64,000 nucleotides of DNA, taken from positions 385,138,132-385,202,131 of the forward strand of contig CM060900.1 in assembly GCA_030762935.1 (NCBI GenBank), in the 5' to 3' direction. A model generated the notes under the pieces. The model saw only the letters and a list, made by a program, of their open reading frames with translations. It had not been told where the DNA came from and did not search any database. A program made the position numbers and the translations under genes. Origin of the DNA: Hymenopus coronatus (Eukaryota; Arthropoda; Insecta; Mantodea; Hymenopodidae). Of the stretch, positions 34,361 through 44,249 are shown one piece after another (position 1 is the stretch's first letter; every line of letters begins with the position of its first letter).

Positions 34361-34851
34361 CAGGGTGTTTCAAAACGACACCAAACGAAGATGTGGACCT
34401 TGTTGATCATACCGCAGGTGATACGTGAATATAACTTTCAGCTCTTAATTCGGCACATATAAAAACTGCCATAAAATCACCGTGGATTAGGCAGTCGTAC
34501 ATAGCAAATGACACGTGCCTGGCCCACTCCAAGAGAGATGCCGGTTTGTAGCGAAGGCCCCATTCTCGTGGTGTAGGCGTGTTTTAATAGGCGCGGCACA
34601 GGTCACATTAGTGATGGAAAACGTAGCTTGTGGGTTTGGTTAAGTGTTTCGTATAACAGGTTCTGAGGTTGTTTACGTGGCGTATGATAACCGTTGTTCC
34701 TTCACTGCCTAATCCCAAACGTGTGCTATTTTTAAACACACATAAAACTATAAATATAAGAGTTTGAAAGTTGCGACATCAAGTTTCGGACAAGTGAAAG
34801 TGTGAGCTAATCGACTGCTATCTTTGTTTGGTGTCGTTTTGAAACAGCCAG
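34361..34851. mobile_element. Tc1/mariner-type MITE with TA target duplication, about 490 bp
   Basis: The left end CAGGGTGTTTCAAAACGACA continues CCAAACGAAGAT. The right end read in reverse is CTGGCTGTTTCAAAACGACA then CCAAACAAAGAT, giving inverted repeats of about 32 bp. TA flanks both ends (34,359-34,360 and 34,852-34,853), the target-site duplication of the Tc1/mariner superfamily. Inside, GGATTAGGCAGT (34,484-34,495) and ACTGCCTAATCC (34,704-34,715) are perfect inverted repeats. There is no coding capacity, so it is non-autonomous. Confidence 0.9.
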
Positions 34852-35040
34852 TATAAGGGTGACTCTAACTGATTTCTATATATGTATATTATGAAGACAC
34901 CCAATCAGTTATGACGCGGAGTGAAATATTTACTGATCGAATGTTAAATAATATCCAAATAATAAAATTGATTTCTTTAATATCTTCAGATTCTTACTAG
35001 GTAAAAACGAAAGCAGGAATTAAACTAAATCTTTACTCAC

Positions 35041-35268
35041 CTGTAGCATATCACTGAAAATTAAAATATTTTATCAGTTCCGTTTCAGTATCACCAAGCA
35101 AATGGTATTTGTTGGGATCTAAAGGTGCAGGCTGTATACGATATATCACACGGAACCCTGCATTCTCTTCCATTAAACTTTTAATTTTCATCTTTATTTC
35201 ATGTAGGATGGTCGTGGATTGGTAGATCCCTCTTGACAATTCTCCTACATGCCACACAGATTCAATTC
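35041..35268 (-). CDS. Candidate host exon of unknown identity
   Basis: On the minus strand an open frame runs from about 35,268 to a stop at 35,051-35,053. It contains HVGELSRGIYQSTTILHEIK, KIKSLMEENAGFRVIYRIQP, APLDPNKYHLLGDTETELIK and ends YFNFQ. The amino-acid mix is protein-like rather than AT-driven. Just beyond the stop the strand reads CTACAG then GTGAGT (boundary at 35,040/35,041), a textbook 5' splice site, but the stop lies 10 bases before it. Either the last coding exon has an intron in its 3' UTR, the reading frame has decayed, or the match is chance. No clear acceptor was found. I do not recognise the protein. Confidence 0.28.
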
Positions 35269-35269
35269 A

Positions 35270-36135
35270 GCTCCATACCTCTTACTGTAACAGTGCGATA
35301 GTTCTAGGTTAACTATTTTAATAAGTTTGCAATTAATAATATACTTCTGTGAAGCCATTCTGTTAATAGACGTATGGCAGTTTGAATACTAGAACTACCA
35401 TAGGTTTTTAAATAAGTACATTAATAAGTACACTGCTAGAAGACTTACTATGGTTGAAATATAAATTAATTTTGCTCACATTTGAGCAAACCAAGATGTT
35501 ATTCGAACGCCCTCCTAACGATGTAGTTCGGTGCTATGCAGTGATAGCTGTTTTGCAGTATTGGGTTACACTCTGCGTTGACCTTTGTTCGCGCAAGTAG
35601 TGCCGCATGGTATTGCCAAACCTGGCCGCTTTTAGTCTGCATAAGGAAATTGGTACGAACTTCCTAGCTCTGATCATCGCGTTCTGAAAATTACTGTCCA
35701 AGAAATGCATTTTCCGAGAACCAATACGCCCCAAAACTGCTCTTCAGACCAGCTTAATGAAATTCGACAGCTTCTATCTATGCACTTCAGTGGCATAATG
35801 GTTATTTGTCATAAACGCATTTATTTTCCAGTTCTGCATATCACCTGCTTAAACCGTTTTGTTGCAATTCCACTTCTATATATTTTGAGGATGTTTTTTG
35901 AAGTTTCAGGGTTAAAGGAATTCGTTTTCTTCTGGTTGAGTAAATAAGTTTTGAAGAACAAATAAACTTGGGAAAGTAATTAATTTTATTATTGTCTTAC
36001 GTAATAAAATAACATTTACAGAAGAAGTTGAGAAGTTCAGACAAATTTGTCTCGAAATTATGCTAAATATGCAAACCATTTATGATATGTAGAACATAAT
36101 TAACAAACTACTTTTACGCTCCAAGTCCCAAAATA
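35270..36135. other. AT-rich intergenic DNA, no feature recognised
   Basis: A patch at 35,500-35,760 has an 80-codon frame on the plus strand and a 66-codon frame on the minus strand, neither with a motif. It shares a short inverted piece with 34.1 kb. Confidence 0.35.
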
Positions 36136-36139
36136 CCCG

Positions 36140-36440
36140 GTTTCGATCCCAGGGGACCGCATGTGGGATATTGGTGAACGAACAGGTGCGTAGGCTGGTT
36201 TTCTTCAGGTCATCCGGTTTCTCCCACCATTCATCCACTAACAGCTCCATAATCAGGTTTCCTGTCGTGAATTTCTCGTGTCATTTCATATCATCGACTT
36301 CCTTACTTTCGTAAAAACCATCAGGCTGATCACCCATCCTGGCTTCTCTCTGATCCACAGCCTCTGCTCCACAACAGGCGTCTGACCGCAGGGGTTGGTT
36401 TGCAAGTCCTGCAAGGTGTAAGTCCTACATACGAGGATGA
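36140..36440 (+). mobile_element. tRNA-derived SINE, family D body with tail type a
   Basis: GGTTTCGATCCC is box B, then ACCGCATGTGGGATATTGG, GGTTTTCTTCAGG, CCGGTTTCTCCCACC, CATTTCATATCATCGACTTCC, CTCTGCTCCACAACAGGCGT, CTGACCGCAGGGGTTGG and TTGCAAG. The body matches family D, but the 3' half differs from tail type b and matches instead the minus-strand copy at 53,405-53,760. The head is truncated. Confidence 0.75.
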
Positions 36441-37030
36441 TAAACAGAGAAATTAGCAGTCCCAAAATGCTTCCTCCCGATCGAAAAAGATTTGTATAAA
36501 CGCTTTATATCTATAGAGCTATATGGTTCCTTAGAAATTAAACGGCAATTTGCATTGATTGGGTATGTTTTTCTAAGTGTGGCGGCTTCATATATTATAA
36601 CATGAAAAGCGTAATAAAAAGGTATCTTAAAATAACAATTCTCCAAAGATGCTTTGAAATTGACTAACCTATACTTAATATTCTGGAAATCTGCTTAAGT
36701 TAGTTAAGGTGTTGCTTTGAAATCATAAAAATAAACACTTTACATTAGAGGCAAGGTTTATGAAATTATTCCCCTTATCTTCCTGCTCAAATAGTCTGAA
36801 ACATTATATGTCGTATACGAATGGTAATAATTGGGTATTAATGGGTTTTAGCTAAAACCGACATTTTATCTCTAACCTCCACATTCAAGCTTAAGAAATG
36901 GGGATAGTCGCTCTGCTGTGGCGTTTTCCTCATTGGCTATTTTGTTTAACCCTACACAGTTATTGGCTGATCATTGGGCAGTAGAGTAGTAATATTATGC
37001 AAGGAATTAAAACTTCATAGATGACTGGAA
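36441..37030. other. AT-rich intergenic DNA, no feature recognised
   Basis: A 73-codon minus-strand frame (36,425-36,646) has no motif. Confidence 0.35.
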
Positions 37031-37031
37031 G

Positions 37032-37335
37032 GTCGTCTGCTTAGGGTAGTGGTAGCGCGTTTGCTTATCACGTGGGCGACAAGGGTGTGATTACCGGTAC
37101 CCGCGTGGGGATTTTCTCCCACTAGAAGACCTCTGATGCTGGTGCACTCAGATTCGTGAGTGAGAAGCTACTGGAGGGAAAAACAATTACCCCAGGTTGC
37201 GTGAAGCGTATTAATCAGCCAGGTGGCCTTCAGGCCGACAACCATATCCCAGCGTCCAGTTCTACATCCCGCCACGACGCCTGTAATGCATAGAATTGGG
37301 GAACTTAGCGGGCGGGTTGTAATATTTGGGCCGAA
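37032..37335 (+). mobile_element. tRNA-derived SINE, family J
   Basis: The head GGTCGTCTGCTTAGGGTAGTGG with GTAGCGCGTTTGC is a tRNA-like box A region. GGTGTGATTACCGGTACCC is a degenerate box B. The body GATTTTCTCCCACTAGAAGA, GTGAGTGAGAAGCTACTGGA, CAGCCAGGTGGCCTTCAGG, ATCCCAGCGTCCAG and CCGCCACGACGCCTGTAATG is GC-richer than its surroundings. About 300 bp. No second copy was found in the window. Confidence 0.68.
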
Positions 37336-38565
37336 TTCGGGCTGTTGCGCTATAGAATTTAATTTTCAGTCTTACTGAAAATACAATGACATAATGCATA
37401 CACCGCAGGGTCATATAAAAAGTGATTACAACAATCGAAGTCTGGGGTATCGTATCGTCATTACCTCTCTTATTTTTGTGAAATCGGGATAAAAGTGAAT
37501 CGGTTCCTCTATTGCTTACTTATTTTAGAGAAGTGCAGGTGCGATTGAAATGAATTTTCACAAGAATTCTGAGCCACAAAATGTATTATTAATTTATTCT
37601 AATTATCCATTTAGTAATATCTGTGCCGTAATTTATCTGCTTTTCTTTTAAATATTAGCTGGCTTACATTGGTAAATAAAAAGATTTTCTGTGATCTATG
37701 CCATCGTCTGTGCCTTCAAAGTAAGCTATTTGTAGACTGTTAAAATCTGTGGAAATTAGAACACACATTTATATGAAAAATATATGCTCCTTTTATGTTT
37801 AAATTTTGTGGAAATGATACCTTGTAGCAAAATTTCGCAAACAGTTAGAACAGTGTTTGATAATGTTTATGTATGGACAATCCAGACGAACAGAAAGGGG
37901 TACCAATCAAAAGCGACCGATGTTATTGTCGAATCCACAGTTTTCAGAGGTGTTGAGATGAATATCGATTTTATGAAAGTTCAACAGTAGCTCTCGACTA
38001 CTTCGGGGCAAGAAGGTTAAAAAGGTGTTCAAAATGATCACTGTTAGTGAAGAATCCATATATTCAGCTCGCTTAGATGGGGAAAACAGAAAGAAAAAAA
38101 CTTGCCTAATATTCGACTAAATGCAAAAGTCAGAGGATCCTGTGCTTTAAATGCGGCTAGCTATGACCTCAAGGTCTTGCGTTAATGAACGAGGTGCAAA
38201 AGTCGTTACTCGCATTGATAAGAGATTACCCATATAACACACAGTTCTATTTTTGTTCATTTGTTGTTACACATTATAGTACACTTTTTAAAGTATTTTA
38301 TGCATATTTAGTGGGAATATATTACTGTTCGATTATGCATACAAATCCGGATTGTAATTATAAAATAAGAGTAGTTGTTATATTTCCTTCGTAAAATGTA
38401 ATAATTGGGATTACTGGCATTTCCTGTTGAATATCAGATACACTCTCAATACGGAGATCCGTGCAGTTTATGCGGACATAAGTAGTTATTTTGTAATTAG
38501 AATTTGGGGTTCTAGTGCCGCCTCGGAAGTGTTGGTTTATTACCGAGTAATTAATAATAAATTTG
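37336..38565. other. AT-rich intergenic DNA, no feature recognised
   Basis: Frames at 37,784-37,990 and 38,185-38,394 have no motifs. Confidence 0.4.
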
Positions 38566-38569
38566 CACT

Positions 38570-38695
38570 ATACCAGGTGGCCCAACAGGCCCGTATTTGA
38601 GTTTGCAGGTATCCCTTCTAGCGTTGAAAGAGTCGCAGAATTCAACAGAGCGGTCGCGCCATGGTCGAGTGATTTCACCACTCTCCTGTCCGCAA
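38570..38695 (+). mobile_element. Solo end of long-TIR element G
   Basis: It begins ATACCAGGTGGCCCAACAG, with GCCCGTATTTG and later AAAGAGTCGCAGAATTC, and aligns with the left end of the complete element at 54,318. No matching right end was found downstream, where a SINE fragment follows within 10 bases. The element is probably truncated or was disrupted by that insertion. Confidence 0.6.
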
Positions 38696-38702
38696 ATTGG
38701 AA

Positions 38703-38841
38703 TTTTTGGTGGAAAAAGTGGCGCAGAGGCGGGTTTTCTCCAGGTTTTCTCCGACATCTAATTCCAACGGTGCGCCATCTTCATGCCATATATCATCAGT
38801 GTCATCGCCTGCGGTATGCCTGTAGTAAAAGCGGGCGTTAA
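38703..38841 (+). mobile_element. tRNA-derived SINE, family D with tail type b, 3' part only
   Basis: GGAAAAAGTGGCGCAGAGGC, GGGTTTTCTCCAGGTTTTC, CATATATCATCAGTGTCATC and GCCTGCGGTATGCC lead to a terminal AAGCGGGCGTTAAACGG. It matches the 3' two thirds of the copies at 5.6 and 31.3 kb in opposite orientation. The overlapping frames at 38,551-39,100 are artefacts. Confidence 0.78.
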
Positions 38842-38849
38842 ACGGTATA

Positions 38850-39745
38850 GAACAACTCAACAGGGCTATTTGAACTTAAAACCCACCAGTGAAGAACTGG
38901 TGAAAGCGACGTTCGCTTTGCCTATCTTGCCTATCGGCGAAGACAGTGAGCGACGAAGGTCACTCTCGGCAGCTCTCCACTGGTGTGTTTTATCTTTAAA
39001 TATCCCCGTTAAGTTCCGAAACTCCTTCTGTACAGTCAAATTCAGGGCAATTAGATCACCTCGTATAAGCATTTACACGTATAGTCTTCTAATTTATTAA
39101 ACTTCATAAGCATAATTAAGAACCGAAATATTCAGTATAACTCTTGACGATAACAGTTTAAGGACTATCCAGGAAGTTTGACACGGTTGCGAGTTTTGAA
39201 AGCTAAAAATGCTTCATTTTTGCACCAGATCTGTCGATCAGGTAGATTCAGCAACCGTGTCACCTATGGGTAGGGGAACAACGTTCTTTGTATTATGGTG
39301 TGATAACGTGTGTGAAGAAAAGTGGGATAGCAAAGGTATCTTAGCAGTATATCAGGGGATTCATAGGAAATTCGTTTTAAAATGGCACATGAGTAAGATT
39401 TTGACTAAAAATGCAGAGAAAGAATCACAAAAGCCGAGTAGCGTGAAAGGTTTTGGGCAATGGTACACAACATCTAGGTGGTAGGAAAATCATATAAACA
39501 GTGATAAGTCAAGGAGATCAGAGGGCGTCCTAACAAATGCAGTGCGCTAAAAGCTCAAGGACCATTTTGAGATGTTACGTCATCAGTAATTTAGAAAACC
39601 ACAATGTGTTATATCGCCAAGCAGTAGTGGCAAGTTTCAGTTATAACATACCTAGACATTTTAGAAAGGTATTACTGCCAAAATAAGTTTGTCTACTGAG
39701 CGAGGCGCCCTGTGGCGATAGTCATGGTGCTACGTTCAACACAAG
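38850..39745. other. Possible decayed transposon, not identified
   Basis: GACACGGTTGC (39,179 on) and GCAACCGTGTC (39,251 on) form a short inverted pair around a 91-codon frame start (39,209-39,484). That frame contains a charged stretch 'FVLKWHMSKILTKNAEKESQ' that faintly recalls a transposase helix-turn-helix. I could not confirm a family. Confidence 0.25.
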
Positions 39746-40162
39746 TTATAATTGATATTTTAAAGTTTGTAACTGTAAGGTTTTATTTTTGGGCTGTATA
39801 AGATCAATTAGCCAAGATAAAACATGTAACAATATAATCTTTCGCGGTAAAAGAATAGCCAGATTACTTGCTTCTGCCAACCTTCTTGAATATACAAGAA
39901 ATTGAACAACGTGTACATTACGTCTGGAAATGCTTAACCTGGTATTTTCGCTAACCCCTGTTTTCCACATGTTTGCTATGCTCTTAAAAGCGTATTGGAC
40001 AGAACACGTTACCGAAGGGAAAGAGATGGACGTGAAACGTAACTTGCGACAAATGAAGTTCTGAGTTGCGAACTGGTGCTCCCTAAGCTTTCTGATTGGA
40101 CAATAACCCACTCCTCTCACCGGGTGATGCAAAATTATGTTAATATTTTCTCTGCGCTTCAT
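39746..40162 (-). other. Longest open frame in the window (138 codons), unrecognised
   Basis: A minus-strand frame starts MKRRENINIILHHPV and ends LQTLKYQL. It is rich in basic residues and leucine, has no signal peptide, no clear membrane segment and no motif that I know. No splice signals or promoter are evident. Given 64 kb and six frames, one frame of this length by chance is plausible, so I do not call it a gene. Confidence 0.2.
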
Positions 40163-41060
40163 ACTAAGGTCTTAATGCTAAAGTGATTCGCGCACGTGGT
40201 AGAAAAAACTAACACACTGCTTATACTGTAATGACGGAGCGTCAAGCGGGATTGAGGGATGAGGGGGTGGAATGTAATATCGGTTTTGTGAGTCCTTGCA
40301 CACTCACTTAGAAGCTATCACCCAGTTCTGCTAACTCCTAGAGGCAGAGAGAGGATGATGGAAGAAAGTGAATGGATTGATGTGAACTTCAGTGCAATTA
40401 CCAGATATTCTTAAGTAGTAAAAAGTATGATCTGATTCATCACAATTTTCCCCAAAATGACAGAATCAAATACTCTGCTATATAAACTTGAGAGTATGTA
40501 AAAAGTGAATCTTCTATCCAGATTATCTGACTCGTAATATGCCGCTGCCTAGGAATGATTTCAAATTAAAAAATAAGTGTTCTGTTACAACATGCGAAAA
40601 CCGTGTTCATCTTTTTCTTTGTGGTAAGAAGCTTTTGCAAAGTAATGAAAAGGAAGGAGGAGAGCAAGAATCGCAAACATCCGAGCACATCTGCAGCCTA
40701 CGCGACGCTTATCGTGAAGTATTGTTTTTAACATGAAATGGATCTAAGCTGCCTAACATTACGAAAACAAATTATTTGAAACAATTTTTGTCTTAACCAT
40801 CTCGACCTTTTTGCGTGGTAAGTTATTATTTTTTTGAGTAGTTTTATAGCTTATGCTCCAATTCTAAAGTATGCAACATTCTGCCAACTGCAGCCCACTT
40901 CACGGTCTATCCGCAAAAAATACCAGATCGGCTTATTATTTATTATTCCAGTAAAGCAACGCTATTTCTGAGCTTAATGTGAGAATGGCAATGACAGACA
41001 GGCTAATTCTGAAATAAGCGCAGTTAAGTAGACGCGGTGTTCTGGCCCAGAGTAAACATC
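40163..41060. other. Intergenic DNA, no feature recognised
   Basis: The frame at 40,539-40,736 has no motif. No repeats matched. Confidence 0.35.
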
Positions 41061-41064
41061 AGAG

Positions 41065-41300
41065 GCGGTTATATAAGCGAGCGTGTTCGCGAACATGTCT
41101 ATTAGTTACACAGTGCGTGCGCACTTCTGTCAAGCGCTGATAATTCAGTGCTTTCTCCACGTGAGATTAACGGACAGTGAGTGCTGTTTTTTGGCAAGTT
41201 AAAGAGGTAATTCGTTAGACCCTGCATGTGAAGCGGAGAAAAGGAGAGGCTGCTTCGCGCTTTGTTCATTATTCAACTACATGAGTCGTGAGAACTTGGT
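41065..41300 (+). promoter_or_regulatory. Pol II core-promoter-like segment, possible solo-LTR piece
   Basis: GGTTATATAAGCGAGCG has a TATA box (41,070-41,077). About 30 bases later lies TCTATTAGTTACACAGTG, a plausible start region. TGTTCGCGAACA (41,084-41,095) is a perfect 12-base palindrome between them. The patch is GC-richer than its neighbours and has no downstream coding frame, which is how an LTR fragment of a retrotransposon would look. No terminal TG/CA ends or second copy were found. Confidence 0.35.
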
Positions 41301-41369
41301 GAACCCGCAATAAATACATTATTAAATATGTGGCTATAGTCGAACTCGTTACGGCCCTCTTGAAGATGA

Positions 41370-41371
41370 TG

Positions 41372-41422
<51 letters not shown>
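41370..41422. repeat. (ATA)n trinucleotide microsatellite
   Basis: About 17 uninterrupted ATA units after a short GAT stretch; the antisense poly-Tyr frame is an artefact. Confidence 0.95.
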
Positions 41423-41426
<4 letters not shown>

Positions 41427-41474
41427 TAGCTACAATACCTTGCTATAAAGCACACTTTATAAAGGGTAGCTTTT

Positions 41475-41690
41475 CTTAAAAACATTCTTGTTACATCCTT
41501 TGAAGGACTTGATCTTAAACACCAAGGTTATATTAAACCAAATGTTCGTTTTTGAGCTAAGCTCTTCACAGACAAACAGAGAGATTTCATAGAGATGGAC
41601 ATACATAAAATGATTTTATATTCCTAAAAATAGTTTTATTTTATTCAGAGAGCATCTAACCATGTATTTCCAGTGAAATTTCGATATCAA
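41475..41690 (+). repeat. Family A repeat, partial
   Basis: Only the latter part of the unit is present: ACATTCTTGTTACATCCTTTG, TTCGTTTTTGAGCTAAGC, CACAGACAAACAGAG and CCAGTGAAATTTCGATATCA. It passes directly into repeat C. Confidence 0.72.
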
Positions 41691-41795
41691 ACTTTGGGTG
41701 TATGGATGTTGTCTGCCACGTCTACTTGGAGATGCTAACCGACCTAAAAACATACTACTCTTAATAACTAAAACTAGTTGTCAGCAAAAATTGAT
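41691..41795 (+). repeat. Dispersed repeat C, copy 2
   Basis: Matches 2,588-2,700: TTGGGTGTATGG, CACGTCTACTTGGAGATG, CTAACCGACCT, AAAACATACTACTCTTAATAA. It lies at the 3' side of a family A fragment. Confidence 0.6.
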
Positions 41796-42862
41796 GTAAT
41801 ATTGTTCTTTACACTGTCCTCAATTACCAGTGCAAATATCTGCATTTATACCCTTAACACTCTGTATCTACAGAAAACTATATCTGGTATACCTTTTATC
41901 TGCGTAATGGGATCAACGCAATTAAAGGAAAAAAAACAAGAAAATAAAAAAAACTTTCGATGATGGTGGCTGTGGTGGTGGTGGTAGTGATGTTAGTAAT
42001 GATGATGATAATAGAAACAATGACGATGTAAATAAGAAAATCGCTTCATTTGTCTACATGGAAGTAATTTTACTCCTAAAGTTAAAAAAATGCAAGAAAA
42101 AAAAAACAGAGTGCATTATAGGGAACATTCTAAGCGAGACGTCCTAGAAGTTATGTATTTTTCAATCTGTGGAACTGGGCAGGTTTAGTCTGAGATTAAT
42201 ACTTCATACTGCTTCCTGTGCTAATCTTGCAGAAAAGATATTGCAATTAGAGAAGAAAGTTTCCGATGTTGTTTCCCGGGAGAACAGATGGAAGGGATTT
42301 GCCGAGTCCCCGAAATGTCTCTCATCTATTTTAGAAGCGACTTTTACAACCCTTCCATGCACTTGATAAAGTGATTTCTGCAAGTTTCAAAGAATGTTTG
42401 TGGTGTTTTGTGAACCGTAGACGTGATTTTCTTTCATTGCTGTTTCTTGTTTATCGTATAGAGCCCTCCCTTTCGGCACCAAACTAAAGGAGCAAAAATA
42501 TGTCCTTTAACACCCACTTATCGACATTAACGTGTTTGTTTCAGTTTATTTATTTCCTTCTTCGTTCAGGCTGTTTATTCTTTAACCTAGCTGTGTGTTA
42601 AAACAGAGACGTGATCAAATTATAAAGCAAACATTTTATTCTCCTAATGTTTGATAATATGTTTATGTGACATGAAATCCAATATATTCAGGTGAAGATA
42701 TTGTTAAACTTGACAAAAAACTAGTAAGGCATAATATTTAGCATATATCGCTTTATTCTTGTAAGAATGTTAATACTTTTGTATATTTTGGATAAGTATC
42801 TTTTAAAATTACTAAGCTCTAGTGTATCATTACTAAACGATCACTAGCTTCCAAGAAAAACG

Positions 42863-42868
<6 letters not shown>
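41796..42868. other. AT-rich intergenic DNA, no feature recognised
   Basis: GGT/GAT-type short repeats at 41,963-42,010, otherwise nothing. The frame at 42,169-42,366 has no motif. Confidence 0.4.

Positions 42869-42869
<1 letters not shown>

Positions 42870-42918
<49 letters not shown>
42870..42918. repeat. (TA)n microsatellite next to family A
   Basis: About 48 bases of TA at the edge of a minus-strand family A unit, comparable in place to the TA run at 4,750-4,776. Confidence 0.95.
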
Positions 42919-42921
<3 letters not shown>

Positions 42922-42929
42922 CCTTAATT

Positions 42930-43375
42930 TTTTGGAAACAGCCCCTAAAGTGCTCTTCATTCTAAATAACTTTTACATGACTAATAAACCATAAGAGATA
43001 GACAGAGACGTACTAAGCAAAAATGTAGTTATTGTTAAAACACGCAAATTATATCATATAGTTTTTTTTAGAGCTCAAAATTTAATACACATCCCCCCTT
43101 ATTTGTTTCTATTTTAAAATACTATAACGTTTCTCAAGCGATAAATCCTCATTCCTTTTATAAATCTTTTGTTTTACTCTTGGCCATGGAAAAACAACCC
43201 AGCCTTTAAAACATTTAATTGTCACTCTATCTTGGTGTAGTCACTTATTTGCCTTATACTTACAAGGAAGCAAGTGATAAGAGTATTTCTGTTAACGTTT
43301 ATCTCAATTAGCATGATGTACATAAAAGGATAATCTTTTGTAAGAATAGATTGTTTTCATAACAGAACAGAGTAC
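42930..43375 (-). repeat. Family A repeat, minus strand, 5' half of the unit
   Basis: Inverted landmarks: AACAGCCCCTAAAGTGCTC, AATAAACCATAAGAGATAGA, GTTAAAACACGCAAATTAT, TTACAAGGAAGCAAGTGATAAG and CAATTAGCATGATGTACAT, then the junction AAAGGATAATCTTTTGTAAGAA. A tail of the neighbouring unit follows after about 100 bases. Confidence 0.78.
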
Positions 43376-43424
43376 GTCTTTTGAATAGAACAATCGAGAT
43401 TTTGAAACGTGTGTGAGTCTATCT

Positions 43425-43560
43425 GTCTATGTGTGTGTGTGTGTGTGTATGATGATGACGATTATGGTTTGGGTTTAAGTGAGCTCAACGACAAAGGTTA
43501 TTAGCGCCCTCAGAAAATAAAAAGTGTGTCTGTGTATGTGTGTGCGTGTGTGTATGTGAG
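43425..43560. repeat. TG microsatellites flanking a short inserted segment
   Basis: TG runs at 43,431-43,449 and 43,524-43,556 bracket GATGATGACGATTATGG, GTTTGGGTTTAAGTGAGC and AACGACAAAGGTTATTAGCG. The latter resembles the start of a retroelement fragment that I remember from insect genomes (GGTTTAAGG...AGCGCCC). It separates the two family A units. Confidence 0.5.
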
Positions 43561-44245
43561 TCTGTGGACAGCTTAACTCGGAAACCAAACGTTTGTAAAA
43601 TACCGTGTTTATGTTTCGTATCTTCCAGAAGTGACACCAATATTTTGAATAAAATCCTCTTTAACCAATCCACTCTTTATATGGAAGATTTTTGTTAATG
43701 ACATTTTCGATTATCTCAAAACTTGATTAAAATATCAGATATTAAAGACATTTATACGACAAATAAGAAACGCATCTATAATGTTTTTGAATATTCCATG
43801 AAGTCCTGTTCATTCTGAATGCATTTCTCATAACTGGCAAAGCGCAATAGGTAGACAAAAAAACTTACTCCACAAAAGTATATGTTGCTAAAACACATAT
43901 ATAATATACATTTTTATAGAGCTAGCCTTTTCCGACATAATCCTTGTTGTATTTTTTTATATAATATTTACGCATTCCTAAATGGAAAGTAGTTATTCAC
44001 TTTTTTCATCCTGGTAAAGCAAAGGTGAGGGACTTGATTACCTAGCGACTGGTTTTTTAATGATTTGACAATCACCTTATTATTTCCCGTCTACTGAGAA
44101 CAACCTAAGCCGTAAATCCATTATTGCTAGTGATTGTTTTAATTACCATGAAGTAGAGGGAAGAATAAGCCATTGTAAGAATAATTGTTAGAGAAAGTCA
44201 TCTGAATGGAACTCAACAAACATTTTGGGCCATGAAATTGAGTTT
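43515..44245 (-). repeat. Family A repeat, minus strand, near-complete unit
   Basis: Inverted landmarks: GAGTCTGTGGACAGCTTAAC, GTATCTTCCAGAAGTGACAC, AATATCAGATATTAAAGAC, CATTCTGAATGCATTTCTC, ATAACTGGCAAAGCGCAATAG, ATAATCCTTGTTGTAT, TTACCATGAAGTAGAGG and CAAACATTTTGGGCC. With 42,930-43,375 it forms an adjacent pair in the same orientation. Confidence 0.76.
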
Positions 44246-44249
44246 AGAT

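Noticed and set aside
39209..39484. Transposase helix-turn-helix in a 91-codon frame
   Set aside because: The likeness is too weak to name a family; kept only as an unassigned region.
41273..41485. Minus-strand frame with a poly-tyrosine run
   Set aside because: It is only the translation of the ATA microsatellite.
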